Source of the DNA: Siphonodentalium dalli
Taxonomy: Eukaryota > Mollusca > Scaphopoda > Gadilida > Siphonodentaliidae
Assembly (NCBI GenBank): GCA_032622095.1
Contig: CP136063.1
Span: forward strand, 25,112,987-25,176,986
DNA length: 64,000 nt
Direction: 5' to 3'
Positions 35,517 through 48,932 of this stretch are shown piece by piece (within the stretch, counting starts at the first letter, position 1; each line of letters begins with the position of its first letter). The notes beneath the pieces were generated by a model. The model saw only the letters and a list, made by a program, of their open reading frames with translations. It ran no database searches and had not been told where the DNA came from. The translations under genes and the position numbers were made by a program.

Positions 35517-36051
35517 AATAACTTATCAGTATGCAGACATCCGGAACGTCGACACAGAAAAAAGACAACAAGATTAATTAATTCAGTCAATGAAGAACAA
35601 TAATACATTGAGTCACTGGAATAAAGATCTACCTCACAAATCACGCACACTGATACACACATATACTGCATATATAACAGAAACAAAACAAGTTTAATTA
35701 TTTTCCGATGCGAAGGTACCATTACTGGTCTATGTGGGACCGCCCTGGTTTCGGTTCGCCATTATATAAAATGTTGAAATGCCCTGTCCCTAAAACCCAT
35801 TTTGGACATCAGCATATCAAAAACAAGTGTCATTTTCTATTAGGACATAATTTCAGAAGGGAAACCCAAAATAACTATCATTATAATTGACCCAAGGTCA
35901 ACAGTTACCATTATTCTACTATCAGGGAAAATTTCAGCCGGAAACTGAATTAAGCAAACAATTGTACATGTATATGTTCATAGTACTATATCTGTAGAAA
36001 AAAAATAACTGATATAAAATTGGAGCGGATAAACGTCTTCTTATATATTAA
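35517..36051. other. Inter-ORF region of the LINE, left part
   Basis: Non-coding, AT-rich. The total ORF1-ORF2 spacing here (1.9 kb) is longer than I would expect for the clade even after removing the 469-bp MITE, so further insertions may be hidden. Confidence 0.4.
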
Positions 36052-36520
36052 AGGTACTCAACCCGATAAAACTCCTCTCAATTACTATTTCAATGGCTTC
36101 GGGGGTCAAACAAATTTGATTCGAGTCGAGGAAGTCACCCATCAAAGCTCAGATTTGTTAGATATCGATTTTAGAAATCTATTATTTTTCATTATCGGGA
36201 ATTCTTACTGGCCCAGTACGTAGTCAATTATTATCACTTGATTATAGAGTTATCCATCCTTGTCTGTTTGAATAGAATTTTGGCGTAAAATCTCGAGCAT
36301 GTTACCAAATTGACGGCAGTTATAAGTACTCATCTCGAGAACATAAGAATTTTCAAAAATCAATATCTAATAACTCTGAGCTTTGTTTGATGGGTTCCTC
36401 GACTCGAATCAAATATTTTTTACCCCCAAAGCCAAAGAAATAGTAATATAGGACCCTCTGATCGGATTGTTGTTGTTGGAATCTGTTGAGATGGGGACCC
36501 TCTTTACGGGTTGAGTACCT
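36052..36520. mobile_element. 469-bp MITE with TTAA target duplication
   Basis: TTAA flanks both sides (36048-36051, 36521-36524). The ends AGGTACTCAACCCG and CGGGTTGAGTACCT are perfect inverted repeats, and complementarity continues imperfectly for ~170 bases on each side (for example TTTGATTCGAGTCGAGGAA near 36116 against its complement near 36400). TTAA duplications are typical of piggyBac- and Kolobok-type elements. No transposase is present. Confidence 0.88.
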
Positions 36521-37432
36521 TTAACGCATATCAGACGTGATTATGTCGACTATATCTGAGTTTATTATGGACATTATATAATACTGGATACTTTAAGGGA
36601 AATTTTTAAGACTATTCATATAATATATACGTACACGTTACAAGACTATTTTGCATCACTCTCTCCATTATAAAGGATATCTAGAATAACCTCTGTGGGG
36701 AAGGGGGCTTCGGTATAAAAATAGAAAATCGATATTACCACATTCCTTAGTCGACCACGTGATCAGGATATGTCGCGCCCTGGTTCACTTTATAAACAAG
36801 AACACGAATCCACTATTGTTATCTTGATTGGTGAAGACAGAAATGCGTGCATTTAGAGTGAATTTGGGGTCGATCTTCAAATTGACCCATATAATCGAGA
36901 GGCATGTTTTGAAAGACAGTGAAGTTTAACCTGTGTGTAGAAATGGACTCATTCGTTATTTATGTGTGGAGTAAAATCCTAATCTATTGAAAATTGTGAC
37001 TGAATCTTTCGATAATAACGTTATTCGGATCAGGATTATAATGGGCATATGGAGTCGGGTATGTATGAGTAAAAGATATATGTTGACTAACACTGTACTG
37101 CTTATAATGATGATGGGGAAAGAATTGTGACCATGTAGAATGTGTATAGAGAAGAGATCGGGTAACCAAGTCAGACCAAGCACCTTCGTACGGCCTGTAC
37201 AAAAGCCCTTATCCCGAGTCGGTCTCCTGTCCTCGTGGTTTAGATGTATATTACATTATGTTGGGGTGTTGATAATCAATTTATAAATTCTTATGTGAGT
37301 GGTTTGGCATAGGCCTAATCATGTTAAAGTTTACAAAAATGACATGCAAAAATGGTATTATGTACATGATATTCAGTACATCAAAATATTCCAACAGGTT
37401 TTGTAGGCACTCTCTCTTTTGGCCTGTCAAAA
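36521..37432. other. Inter-ORF region of the LINE, right part
   Basis: No recognisable coding or structured repeat. Confidence 0.4.
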
Positions 37433-38251
37433 TTAACCATTAATAATAATATCTAGATCTGCCTCTGTCTTGAAATTCACAACTGTACCGTCAGCTTTCT
37501 TTGCATACAGCTTTCCATTTGTTAACCATGAATTTGATATTGAGTCTGCTTTATAGGCTTTTCGAAGTAGTTCATAATTAATTTGAGTCGCGTCTTCAAC
37601 AATAGAAACTCCCGATCCTTTAAGCTGCTTTCTACTTTCGATAACATCTAACTTTGGAGCTCTGGATGAAAACTTAACTAACATTGGGCGAGGGCGTGGC
37701 TTTTGTCCACCCTGTTTGTAGTCTGGTTCCATCTTCTTTCCAGTCCGATGTGCAATTGAAATTACAGCTGGATGGAAATTTAATTTCAATTTTTCATTAA
37801 ATATAGTCATTTCCTTTATGGCACAGTCATGTCACGATTCTCTTCCTGTAGATTCTTCAATCCCGAATATTCTTACCGAATCCTTTCTGCCCTGCTGCTC
37901 AAGATCATTTAGTTTGTATTTGAATACATCACGTTCCTCGTTCCATTGTTTTTCTTTCGTTTCAACTGTTTTCAACATATCAACTTTTTCCTGCTCCAGT
38001 TTACCAATTCGACTCTCCATTTTAGAAATTTTCTTGTTGAAGGCATCTATAATTTCAGTTTTGAAGCTACTGACTAATTTGCCAAACTCTGTCAGCTGTG
38101 ATTTTTGCTCTTTAGAGTAGTGATCACGGTTTTCTTTTGCACCGTCAGATAACAGATTGACTCGTTGAATGAGTTCGGATAACTGACTGGGAATATTTCC
38201 TAAGATGGGTGATGGAGGTTCATTTCCCGGTTTGCTAATAAAATCTTCCAT
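37433..38251 (-). pseudogene. L1/Tx1-type LINE ORF1 protein (coiled-coil, RRM-like), one stop
   Basis: A single minus-strand frame of 272 codons from MEDFISKPGN, broken by one in-frame TGA near 37833. Residues ~20-125 are rich in Lys/Glu with heptad-like spacing (coiled coil), followed by RKDSVRIFGIEES, an RRM-type first strand. Next come HRTGKK and RPMLVKFSSR (nucleic-acid-binding core) and a C-terminal NGKLYAKKADGTVV block. ORF1 proteins of this clade bind the element RNA as trimers and form the ribonucleoprotein with ORF2. The order ORF1 then ORF2 on the same strand supports one LINE copy. Apart from the stop it is well preserved. Confidence 0.85.
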
Positions 38252-38408
38252 TGAAAAACTAATGCCATTGCATTTCTGAAGGTTGTGCCCCCTGGCCCTT
38301 CACTCAAGTGCACTGCTTCTGCCACCCTGGCCTGGTCCCAAAAATAAAATTTACTCAAATTCTGGACAATTCCCAATCTATCATGTATTGTTCATATCAG
38401 GACTAATG
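38252..38408 (-). other. Probable 5' UTR of the LINE
   Basis: A short GC-richer stretch upstream of ORF1. No internal promoter element was recognised. Confidence 0.35.
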
Positions 38409-38806
38409 TCATTTGCAGAATGAGGTCCTCAGAGGGTGAATTTAGTGATGCTATCCCGCACATCGGCCTAGCATCACCAAATTCACCCTCTGGAGACCTC
38501 ATTCTGCTTAGGCCTCATCTTCTGGGAAGTATCTATAGTATCAAATTAACATTGTTGTTAGTTACATTTCCCTTCCAGGAAGTTTCTATATTCCCTAATT
38601 TGCAGAAGATAAATTCATAATTGAGGTGCCCAATGGGTGAACATCACCAACTCAACTGGGGAACTTCAATCTTATCCTAGGTCTGCCATAGCAGTTGGGG
38701 GCCTTAGCAGAATGAGGTCCCCAGATGGTGAATTTAGTGATGCTAGTCCGCTATGCGGGATAGCGTCACTAAATTCACCCTCCGGGGACCTCAATCTGCA
38801 AATGAA
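38409..38806. mobile_element. ~400-bp nested palindrome (foldback MITE)
   Basis: The outer ends TCATTTGCAGAATGAGG and CCTCAATCTGCAAATGA are inverted. Each end is itself a hairpin (38415-38507 and 38707-38799), made of 'gcagaatgaggtcc...aatttagtgatgct' and its complement. The inner borders 'cattctgcttaggcc' and 'ggccttagcagaatg' are also inverted. Four mirrored copies of one ~45-base arm thus occur in a row. No coding was seen. Confidence 0.75.
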
Positions 38807-40840
38807 AGACACATTATCACACTATTTCATGTTCTTCCTTGACTGCAATTCAGATTTTTTTAAATGGGGTCACCTGGTCAAATAGGGGCCAAGCGAAGGA
38901 CAGTTTCCCTCTTAATATGCTTCCTTCACAAGGACCATCAGGTCTATTTTACTGATATTTATGATATGTATGAAGGGTTCTTTTGTGTCTGGGATTAAAA
39001 TTTATTCAGATGGGGTCACCAGGTTAAATAGGGTGGGACCAGGGACATAACTATATGTCTCTATAGTAATTCTTAAAATGTCTTCGCAAGAGAGTTTGGA
39101 CTATTTAGCTTACATATAGTATGGAGGAATTAGGAGGATCCTTTAGTGACTGAGATTCAGATTTGTTAAAATGAGGTCAACCTGTCAAGAAATGGCAGGC
39201 TATGGGGAGTTAACACTTTTGTGTCTAATAAAATCATCGAAATACCAAATTCATTAAAACATCTACCTTGGAACCACCTGACTGATTGATCTGACATACA
39301 TGTATTGTGTTTTGGGTCCATGGATAATTGGGCTTCAAACATGTCTAAATGGTTTTAGAAAAAGGCGCTTGTGAGATTGGAAATTCCCAGCAATTGAGAA
39401 AGTTTGAGGTGTCGGTTGTGAAATTCCAACCTAAGACTTGGGAGTCTGGAGCCCGGTCGGGAGCGGACTCGTTGAGCTGGAGGAGGAGGGGGGTGTGATC
39501 AGTAGTGTACAGTTGGCAATTTCAAGGTGGAGTTTCACCAATCTACATACTTGAAGTCTCTCTAGCCACATCTCCTGTTTAAATCTACTTCTTTTAATGT
39601 GATTATGAAAAGTGCTGACTGTTTTGGTCTCCAGAGTCCCAGTCTTATCAGTCTGGTGAGCGACCCCACAGTCATTGACTGTCTTGTTACCCTTATATGG
39701 GAAGTTTGAGCCCAATCGGTGCAGCCGTTTTCGAGTCTATAGAGGACAAATATATTTACAGATATATTTAGGTAGTTCTCAAAAATTTGTAACAATTTGT
39801 AGGAAACTCGTTACGAAGACAACTATGCACTGCTTTCCCTTATTTTATATTTTACACTCTCAAATATATTTTTGGTCAGATGTTAGTGCTGGACAACTCC
39901 TTTACAGTCTCATACCTTGTATAAACGCCATACTCATGCTGGGCATTGGTCGACTGCGGAAGTTGTAAAGTACTATATGGTACACCTATTATGTTAATTT
40001 TATTATATTGAGCAGTGTAGCCCATACAATATCTTTACTAACGTATTCAACACGTATACAATACTGAAAACGTCGACGTCACGAGTCACAAATTACGTCA
40101 ACTTTATCTTTTGAACAAGAACTACAAACTTCATCAATCATGATAAAGTCGCCTATCAGTTTGATAAAAATGGCTATAAATTACGACAGAAACGAATCAA
40201 TAAACGCTAAATCTCGATGTTGAATAGTTCTAGTGGGTGTGTAATAAAATACAACCACACATTATGTGTGCGTGGTGAGAAAATTAAATATATATATATA
40301 TCTTTAATTCCTCCTTGATAGAAGATCATTGCAAGAATACATTGAAACAAATTAAAGAAACATAAGCAAAACATGAACATACCATAACCCCCCAAAAAAA
40401 AAAGGTTGGAGAACAAAGATATAGAAATATAATTATACTAAAGCAGTCATTCATCACCGCACATGTATACATTCGCGCCATACAAACACAAAACCACATT
40501 CGAGCACAGTCACACAAATTCGCTCACAGATTAATGAACATTATGTACAAGACTACGGAAAACCACACACTGTCAGCACATACACACGCATGTACAAACT
40601 CTCACATACACACACATATCCATATGACTCGCAAATACGAATAAAACTGAAACCACTCATTTAGTGGCGGCCACAAACCCCCTACCCGCACGGACTGAAT
40701 CAGCTGTATAGACTCATATTTGTATTATCTTGTTAGAACGGCACCTCGAAACAGTGCGCGGAACTGCGCAGAACTGCGCGGTACAACTAAATCAGTTATT
40801 ATGCACAGAGGCAGGTGGGGAGTTGATTTAAAACATGAAC
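38807..40840. other. Unassigned repeats and low-complexity DNA
   Basis: At about 39540-39760 the sequence ends in 'gagcccaatcggtgcagccg' and 'tttcgagtctatagaggaca', a style typical of 3' tails of RTE-like retroelements, so a truncated element is possible. Short (TA)n runs lie near 40287-40300 and CA-rich DNA at 40440-40620. No gene is supported. Confidence 0.45.
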
Positions 40841-40844
40841 TATA

Positions 40845-40965
40845 GTAGTAGCAAGTCTTCAGTTGCGAATTTGTAAGGTTATTTTAACGTTTTAACTTGT
40901 TTTGGAGAGAGAGAGTGAGTGGTAGAATCTACCGCGCACTGTTTCGAGAAAAGCTTACTGCGCTA
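40845..40965 (+). repeat. Inverted partner of the segment at 52380-52488
   Basis: 'gtagtagcaagtcttcagtt...gtggtagaatctaccgcgcactg' followed by 'tcgagaaaagcttactgcg' is the reverse complement, with small differences, of 52380-52488. A shorter related stretch 'agcttttctcgaaacaatgcgcgg' lies at 42393-42416. These bracket the element at 42445-52369. Confidence 0.75.
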
Positions 40966-42210
40966 TATCTGCCGCGCAAATTGTTTCGAGAATATCGAAC
41001 ACAAGTTCAAATATAAGGCGTATAAGGGAAATATATAAAATAAAGTTTATAATGATATGTGTATATATGTAAGTTAGTGATATGTGAAGTTTGATGCAAT
41101 TTAGCCGATTAAAAGTTATTTGTAGGTTTATGTACAATATTGACCTGTCGGCATGTATAAACCAGAGTTCGGCGAAATGGTGGCTAACTATATATGAATA
41201 CCGAACACAAGTATACAAGGGAAACATACAAAATAACGTTTATAATGATGTGTATGTAGATGTAAGTTAGTGCTATGTGAAGTCGGCACGTAAGCGAGAG
41301 TTCGGCGACGATTTCTATGAATATCGAACACAAGTCGAAATAATTAAGGGATGATTAAGACATCAACGATAAGTGATAAATAATTTCCCCTAACATATGG
41401 CACTGCGCAGTAGATCCTTTGTTGCTGATTAATCCGCGATGTGCGATCGCGGATTACTCTGGATTAGCGAAAAGATTTCAGGGATGTTTTGACAGTGATA
41501 CAAAAGCAAGGTTTCACGGGTTTTATAGAAACCAAAATGGTTGAATAAACAATATATTGGACATGATTAAATGAGTTGATGGTGTCATATAATATTCGTA
41601 TAAGTACGAAATGGACTCTGAGAATTTAATTCGATCTTCGATCTGAAACAATGTCTTCATCAAAGTTTTCAACCGTGTTGTATCCGTGTGGCATTTGTGA
41701 TGCATCATGTCACAAGATTCGAAGTATAGGCTGTGGTCTCTGACAGGTGGTATCACCTCAACTGTGAGTTTCTTAAGGTAATTAAGTGATTTTAAATTTT
41801 TTGAGAAGTCTGCTCTCGACCTGGACATCTTACCCCCCGCCCCCACCACTCCAAACCCTGACTCTAAAATCTTTTTCTCCGAAGAAGTTAATTTCTCGCC
41901 GTTTCATGACTAGATAAAGCAAAACAAGCGATAAAACCATAAGATGATTTTTTTTGTCATGTAGGTGCTGTGTGGTGGGGGGGGGGGAGATATCCTGACC
42001 TGGACATTTTACCCCCCCCCCCCCACCACCACTCCAAACCCTGACTCAAACAACTTTTTCACAGAAGAAGTTAATTTCTCGCCGTTTTATGACTATATAA
42101 AGCAAAACCTTAATTCTACCTGAAGCTCTACTGAAAGAGCAGTGTGCTATATGTATAATATACACATAAGCTCGATAAAAAGAGCAGTGCGATATATATA
42201 ATATACACAC

Positions 42211-42243
<33 letters not shown>

Positions 42244-42444
42244 ACTTTTTACAAAGGTATATATATAAAAAAAATGTTTTAATCCGCCTGACTTCTATGA
42301 AGTCTGCTGGTCGCAAGCCCAGATAAAGGATGAGGGGAGTTAAACGAAGTCATAATAACACAAAATGTATGTTTTCTCGTAACAGCCGCGCAGAAAGCTT
42401 TTCTCGAAACAATGCGCGGAAGAATGAAAGTGTCAATGACACTG
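40966..42444. repeat. Local duplications and (TA)n
   Basis: A segment beginning 'aatatcgaacacaagt' recurs at about 40994, 41200 and 41320. A second duplication of ~110 bases beginning 'gacctggacat' recurs at about 41817 and 41996 (period 179) with G- and C-runs. (TA)n lies at about 42215-42245. No coding was seen. Confidence 0.65.
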
Positions 42445-42539
42445 TAGCTCAACTTAGGTAGGGGAATAATTTAATGGTTGACAGTAAATGGAGGAATAGG
42501 AAAGGTGATAATTGAAATGTCTAACCTGCGCCAAAGGAT

Positions 42540-45515
42540 TTAGTGATGCAAAGAGTAAAATACAAGATGGCTGCTGGCGGCCATGTTTTTTGGCCAATTG
42601 ACCCCAAAAGGATTCGTTCCCATCTACTTGTCATTGTTAACATCCATGACAAATTTTATGAAGATCTGACCAAAGCTACGACCTACAAACTTCATGATGA
42701 TCAGACGAACAGTACGACCTGTAGACCGCGCCAATGGATTGAATTTTGAAATCCAAAATGGCCCGCGCGAAAGGATTTAGTCATGCAAAGAGTAAAATCC
42801 AAGATGGCTGCTGGTGGCCATGTTTTTGGACAGAATTACCCCAAAACGACTCGTTCCCATCTACATGTCATTGTTATCATCCATGACAAATTTCATGACC
42901 ATCTGACCAAAGCTACGACCTGTAGCCCGCACCAAAGGATTTAGTCATACAAAGAGTAAAATCCAAGATAGCTACTGGCGGCCATGTTTTTTGGCCGAAC
43001 GACCCCAAAATCACTCGTTCCCATCTACATGTCATTATTAACATCCATGACAAATTTCATAAAGATTAGACCAAGGTACAACCTGTAGCCCGCGCAAAAG
43101 GATGTAGTCATGCAAAGAGTAAAATCCAAGATGGCTGCTGGCGGCCATGTTTTTTGGCCGAACGACTCCAAAATCACTCGTTCCCATCTACATGTCAGTG
43201 TTAACATCCATGACAAATTTCATGAACTTCCGACCAACGCAACGGCCTGTAGCCCGATCCAAAGGATTTAGTCATGCAAAGAGTAAAATCCAAGATGGCT
43301 GCTGGCAGCCATGTTTTTTGGCCGAACGACCCCAAAATCACTCATTCCCATCTATATGTCATTATTAACATCCATGACAAATTGCATGATGATCAGACGA
43401 ACAGTACGAGCTGAAGCCCGCGCCAATGGATTGAATCTTGAAATCCAAGATGGCTGCCAGCGGCCATGTTTTTTGGCCGAATGATCCCAAAATGACTCGT
43501 TCCCATCTACATGTCAATATTAACATCCATGACAAATTTCATGATCTTCCGATAAAAGCTACGACCTGTAGCCAGCGCCAAAGGATTTAGTCATGCAAAG
43601 AGTAAAATCCAAGATGGCTGCTGGCAGCCATGTTTTTCGGCCGAACGACCCCAAAATCACTCGTTCCCATCAACATGTCATTGTTAACATCCATGACAAA
43701 TTTCATGATCTTCCGATAAAAGCTACGACCTGTAGCCCACGCCAAAGGATTTAGTCATGCAAAGAGTAAAATCGAAGATGGCTGCTGGCGGCCATGTTTT
43801 TTGGCCGACCGACCCCAAAAAATGACTCGTTCCCATCTACATGTCAATATTAACATTGATGACAAATTTCATAAAGATTAGACCAAGGTACGACCTGTAG
43901 CCCGCGCCAAAGGATTTAGTCATGCAAAGAGTAAAATCCAAGATGGCTGCTGGCAGCCATGTTTTTCGTCCGAACGACCCCAAAATGACTCGTTCCCATC
44001 TACATGTGATTGTTAACATCCATGACAAATATCATGATCTTAAGATAAAATCTACGACCTGTAGCCCGCGCCAAAGGATTTAGTCATGCAAAGAGTAAAA
44101 TCGAAGATGGCTGCTGACGGCCATGTTTTTTGGCCGAACGACCCCAAAAAATGACTCGTTCCCATCTACATGTCAATATTAACATCCATGACAAATTTCA
44201 TGATGATCAGACGAACAGTACGACCAGTAGCCCGCGCCAATGGATTGAATTTTGAAATCTAAGATGGCCGCCAGCAGCCATGTTTTTTGGCCGAATGACC
44301 CCACAATGATTCGTTCCCATCTACATGTCAATGTCAACATTCATGACAAATTTCATAAAGATTAGACCAAAGGTACAACCTGTAGCCCGCGCCAAAGGAT
44401 TTAGTCATGCAAAGAGTAAAATCCAAGATGGCTGCTGGCGGCCATGTTTTTCGGCCAAACGACCCCAAAATGACTCGTTCCCATCTACATGTCATTGTTA
44501 ACATCCATGACAAATTTCATGATCTTCCGATCAAAGCTACGACCTGTAGCCCGCGCCAAAGGATTTAGTCATGCAAAGAGTAAAATCCAAGATGGCTGAT
44601 GGCGGCCATGTTTTTTGACCGAACGACCCCAAAATGACTCGTTCCCATCTACATGTCAATATTAACATCCATGACAAATTTCATGATGATCAGACGAACA
44701 GTACGAGCTGTAGCCCGCGTCAATGGATTGAATTTTGAAATCTAAGATGGCCGCCAGCAGCCATGTTATTTTGGCCGAATGACCCCACAATGATGCGTTC
44801 CCATCTACATGTCAATGTCAACATTCATGACAAATTTCATAAAGATTAGACCAAAGGTACAACCTGTAGCCCGCGCCAAAGGATTTAGTCATGCAAAGAG
44901 TAAAATCCAAGATGGCTGCTGGCGGCCATATTTTTTGGCCGAACGACCCCAAAATCACTCGTTCCCATCTACATGTCATTGTTAACATCCATGACAAATT
45001 TCATGATCTTCCGATCAAAGCTACGACCTGTAGCCGGCGCCAAAGGATTTAGTCATGCAAAGAGTAAAATCGAAGATGGCTGATGGCGGCCATGTTTTTG
45101 GCTGAACGACCCCAAAATGACTCGTTCCCATCTACATATCAATATTAACATCCATGACAAATTTCATGATGATCAGACGGAACAGTACGACCTGTAGCCC
45201 GCGCCAATGGATTGAATTTTGAAATCTAAGATGGCCGCCAGCAGCCATGTTTTTTGGCCGAATGACCCCACACTGATTCGTTCCCATCTACATGTCAATG
45301 TCAACAATCATGACAAATTTCATAAAGATTAGACCAAAGGTACAACCTGTAGCCCGCGCCAAAGGATTTAGTCATGCAAAGAGTAAAATCCAAGATGGCT
45401 GCTGGCGGCCATGTTTTTTGGCCGAACGACTCCAAAATCACTCGTTCCCATCTACATGTCAATGTTAACATCCATGACAAATTTCATAAACTTCCGACCA
45501 ACGCAACGACCTGTA
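42540..45515 (+). repeat. ~162-bp tandem core repeat array (about 18 units)
   Basis: Each unit contains 'gccaaaggatttagtcatgc', 'ccaagatggctgctgg', 'ggccatgttttttggccga', 'ctcgttcccatctacatgtc', 'catccatgacaaatttcatg' and 'tacgacctgtagcccgcg'. Units alternate loosely between a 'cttccgatcaaagc' type and a 'gatcagacgaacag' type, hinting at multi-unit turnover. The array resumes at 51950 after the insertion. Confidence 0.95.
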
Positions 45516-46999
45516 TAGTAGAGGCTCTTATGTACTCCCGTGTGCACTTTGTGAAGAAATATAGCGACTATGCCAATGACGTTGCTTGATATCTCAGGCA
45601 CCTGAAAACAAATGTTAGACACCTTGGGGTCGCCAATGGGTGGATTTATGACGTCATCAAGATGGCCGCCATACACAATTTCACAGTATGCACTGAGTCA
45701 GTTTGATTAATATCTACTTGTATATTTATTATCGAAATTTGATTATCTCACCACTGACGTGAACTAATACCCCATACTTCCATTTGACAGAAAAAGTGGC
45801 CACCATAAACCAAGATGGCCGCCAAAATGGCGACCGAAATTCGGAAAATTGATGATTTTTCACACTTTCCTCTTGAATCATTAACCGATGTTTGAAATTT
45901 GTAACGAATAAAGACCTAAATTTAAATAAATTCTAGTATCCAACCATTTCTACAACATAATATGTCATATTTCGGATCTCATTCCTGCCAGCTATCTTTA
46001 AAATATGAATTCAAATATGTGCTATGAAAGTTAACCAAAATTCAATTATGTGATTCTAGCCAAGAGTTGAACAGAAAATAACTGAATTTGATGAAGATAA
46101 TGTAAAAAATGTTTTAAATATGTGAATTGCCATATAGTTACACTGAAAATAGTGCATTTTCGTTTAAGATGGCTGCCAAAATGGAGAAATCACCAAAATC
46201 TGTCCAATTTTTATTGATATCACTCATGTGTTGGGAAAAGTAAATATATGTGAATATGTGCTACTTTTTCGCGGACATCCATCGACTTATGGAATGATTT
46301 GTAAATTTGGTAAACCATATAGCTGCTTATACCCGAGAATTCAACAGAATTATACCACGGAAATTAAGTCAAATCATCTTCATGGCAGCCACACAAAATT
46401 GCAGAATGGGCACTGAGTGAGGAAGAAAATTTAACATGAAAAATGTATCTACGGCAATGATAAAATTGCACCAAGCTTCCTTTTGAAAGAACAAAAAACC
46501 AAGATGGCTGTCAAAATGGCGACCGAAATATAGAAATGTGTTGAATTGTTACACATGCCCCTTACATCATTTTCGGTTAATTGTAAACTGTGGCGAGTAG
46601 GACTTGTCTTTGTTTTTATCATTCATGACACCAAGTACTTTGGAAAACATATTATGCTGTAATTTGTGGCTAATTGTTGTCCATACTCCGAAAAATGCAA
46701 ATTAAATAATGCGCTATGTAATTTCACAAATAAACTTGCTTCTCGATGTTCTAGATTAACATTGGACAGAAATAGGCATAACAAAATAAACAAAAGTGTA
46801 CACAGTTTTAAATATCGTTAGTGTCATTCAATTACACTCGACATTGATCTATTTGACCCAAGATGGTCGCCAGAATGGCCGCGAAAACTCACAGTTATAA
46901 AATGTGACAAATGTTTATATTTTCAAACGGCATTTAGCAAAGGAGTTGGACATATTCGCCCAATCTAAATTAGATACTATCATGTTAAGGTATATTGTG

Positions 47000-48063
47000 A
47001 CCATGTTTGACCAAACATAGTTTGTTTATAATCGAGAATATATCAGAATGGACTCTTAGAAACCTAACATGAAATTGCCCAATATAATTTAAACGATCCT
47101 GTCCGTTTCCTGGGAAGGAAGTCAAACCGGATATGTGCTGACTGTATCATTATAAGAGCATAACGAGTACTCGGACGCAAAAGAAAAATCCCTGCAGTCA
47201 TAATACAGACGACAGAAATCAAACTTTATTGCTCTATTATTTCGTTTGGGGCAGATCTACTTTATTCGTTGCCTATTCTTGGTGAATTGTTGACCACGTT
47301 GATTTCGCCCGGACACAAAAATTTAGAAGATTCGGGAAAAATATAACACCTTGACTTCATCGTAGTTGCATTGCTATCATACTGCCACCGGGAAATATAA
47401 TTGCTCAACTTAGAAATACACAGGCATTACATGTTAGTGCAAACATTATTTCGTATCTAATTATGAAACAGTTGTGTCTAATAAGATACAATAAGGGGAG
47501 ATTGCATTGTTCAGTTTCTTGTTTTTGGCATATATGTGTTTCATCACCCGAAATTCGTTTGAATAGTTGAGACATTGTCACACTTCTCAAGACGTGAGGC
47601 AGCACATGTACCACTCTTGTTACTTCGTCCAATAGATGGTCACATTGATGGTAGTCTATCTACAACCAACTCACCCCAGCAACTACAGTTGAATTACAAA
47701 GTCATCTCGCTAGCTAACAGAGCTCACCACAAAACTCTCCGACTGCACATCAGAGACTCAATATAGAATGTTTTCTTCGGTTGTGGAATGGAGAGTCCAT
47801 AATACAGATTTAATCAATAAATGTCAATACGGCCGCTGACCTCATAGCAGATACATTGCATATTCACTTCGATGTAGTCTAACAGAATTGTGCACATAAC
47901 GGAGTTAATGCTTGTCAGTTTACTTTAGCATATGTCAAAACATCAGTATCGGGCAAAAATAGCCTAAGGTTTGTCATTCTCCTTGTCGAGTCCAGCAAGT
48001 GACAATAACGGCTCCTCAACTTCTTCCTGGTTGTCAACGAAATAAAAGGTCAGCAGACCACAG
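47000..48063. other. Central part of the 6.4-kb element, left, unrecognised
   Basis: No coding frame with family resemblance and no structured repeat was recognised. Confidence 0.45.
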
Positions 48064-48932
48064 TGTCCCCCGACAACATGGCAAGTCGATGCCGCTTTGT
48101 TAAAGAAATATAAAACAAATGTTGAAATTTTCTAAGTCGAAAAGGGTTAATAACTCCATAAAAAAATATTAGCTATATAGATGTTGCAAATCACCAACAT
48201 GTTAGGAACAATATCCCAGAGTTTCAAATCTCTACATTTAAAACTGTAGGAGAAGTTGATTACACCATGAAGGTACCCAATCTCATCCAAAAGGCAAAAA
48301 TGTTCCAAATTTTCTAAGTCGAAAACCCCCCAAAAATATGGAAAACATGATATTTTTTATTAGCTATATAGATGTTGCAAATCACCAACATGTTAGGAAC
48401 AATATCCCAGAGTTTCAAATCTCTACATTTAAAACTGTAGGAGGAGTTGATTACACCATGAAGGTACCCAATCTCATCCAAAAGGCAAAAATGTTCCAAA
48501 TTTTCTAAGTCGAAAACCCCCCAAAAATATGGAAAAAATGATATTTTTTATTAGCTATATAGATGTTGCAAATCACCAACATGTTAGGAACAATATCCCA
48601 GAGTTTCAAATCTCTACATTTAAAACTGTAGGAGGAGTTGATTACACCATGAAGGTACCCAATCTCATCCAAAAGGCAAAAATGTTCCAAATTTTCTAAG
48701 TCGAAAACCCCCCAAAAATATGGAAAAAATGATATTTTTGATTAGCTATATAGATGTTGCAAATCACCAACATGTTAGGAACAATATCCCAGAGTTTCAA
48801 ATCTCTACGTTTAAAACTGTAGGAGGAGTTGATTACACCATGAAGGTACCCGATCTCGGACGCACGGACGCACGGACGGACGGACGGACGAGGGTCATTT
48901 CTATAGTTCTCCGACGGAAACGTCGGGGGACA
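48064..48932 (+). mobile_element. 869-bp hairpin-ended element with 191-bp tandem core, nested
   Basis: TGTCCCCCGAC at the left end is inverted as GTCGGGGGACA at the right end. The right end carries a hairpin CCGACG-GAAA-CGTCGG (48911-48926). Next to it is an (ACGG)n microsatellite (about 48858-48890), preceded by almost four copies of a 191-bp unit (about 48128-48855). The layout repeats that of the 42445-52369 element with unrelated sequence. The 61-codon minus-strand frames in each unit are repeat artefacts. Confidence 0.75.
48128..48855. repeat. 191-bp tandem repeat, about 3.8 copies
   Basis: Units starting 'ttttctaagtcgaaaa' recur every 191 bases, with near identity in the last three copies. 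Confidence 0.95.

Noticed and set aside
36956-37202. Two overlapping minus-strand frames of 72-75 codons
   Set aside because: Hydrophobic, short and without motifs; likely chance frames in the LINE inter-ORF region.
48128-48855. CRISPR-like regular repetition
   Set aside because: The 191-bp units are contiguous tandem repeats without unique spacers.
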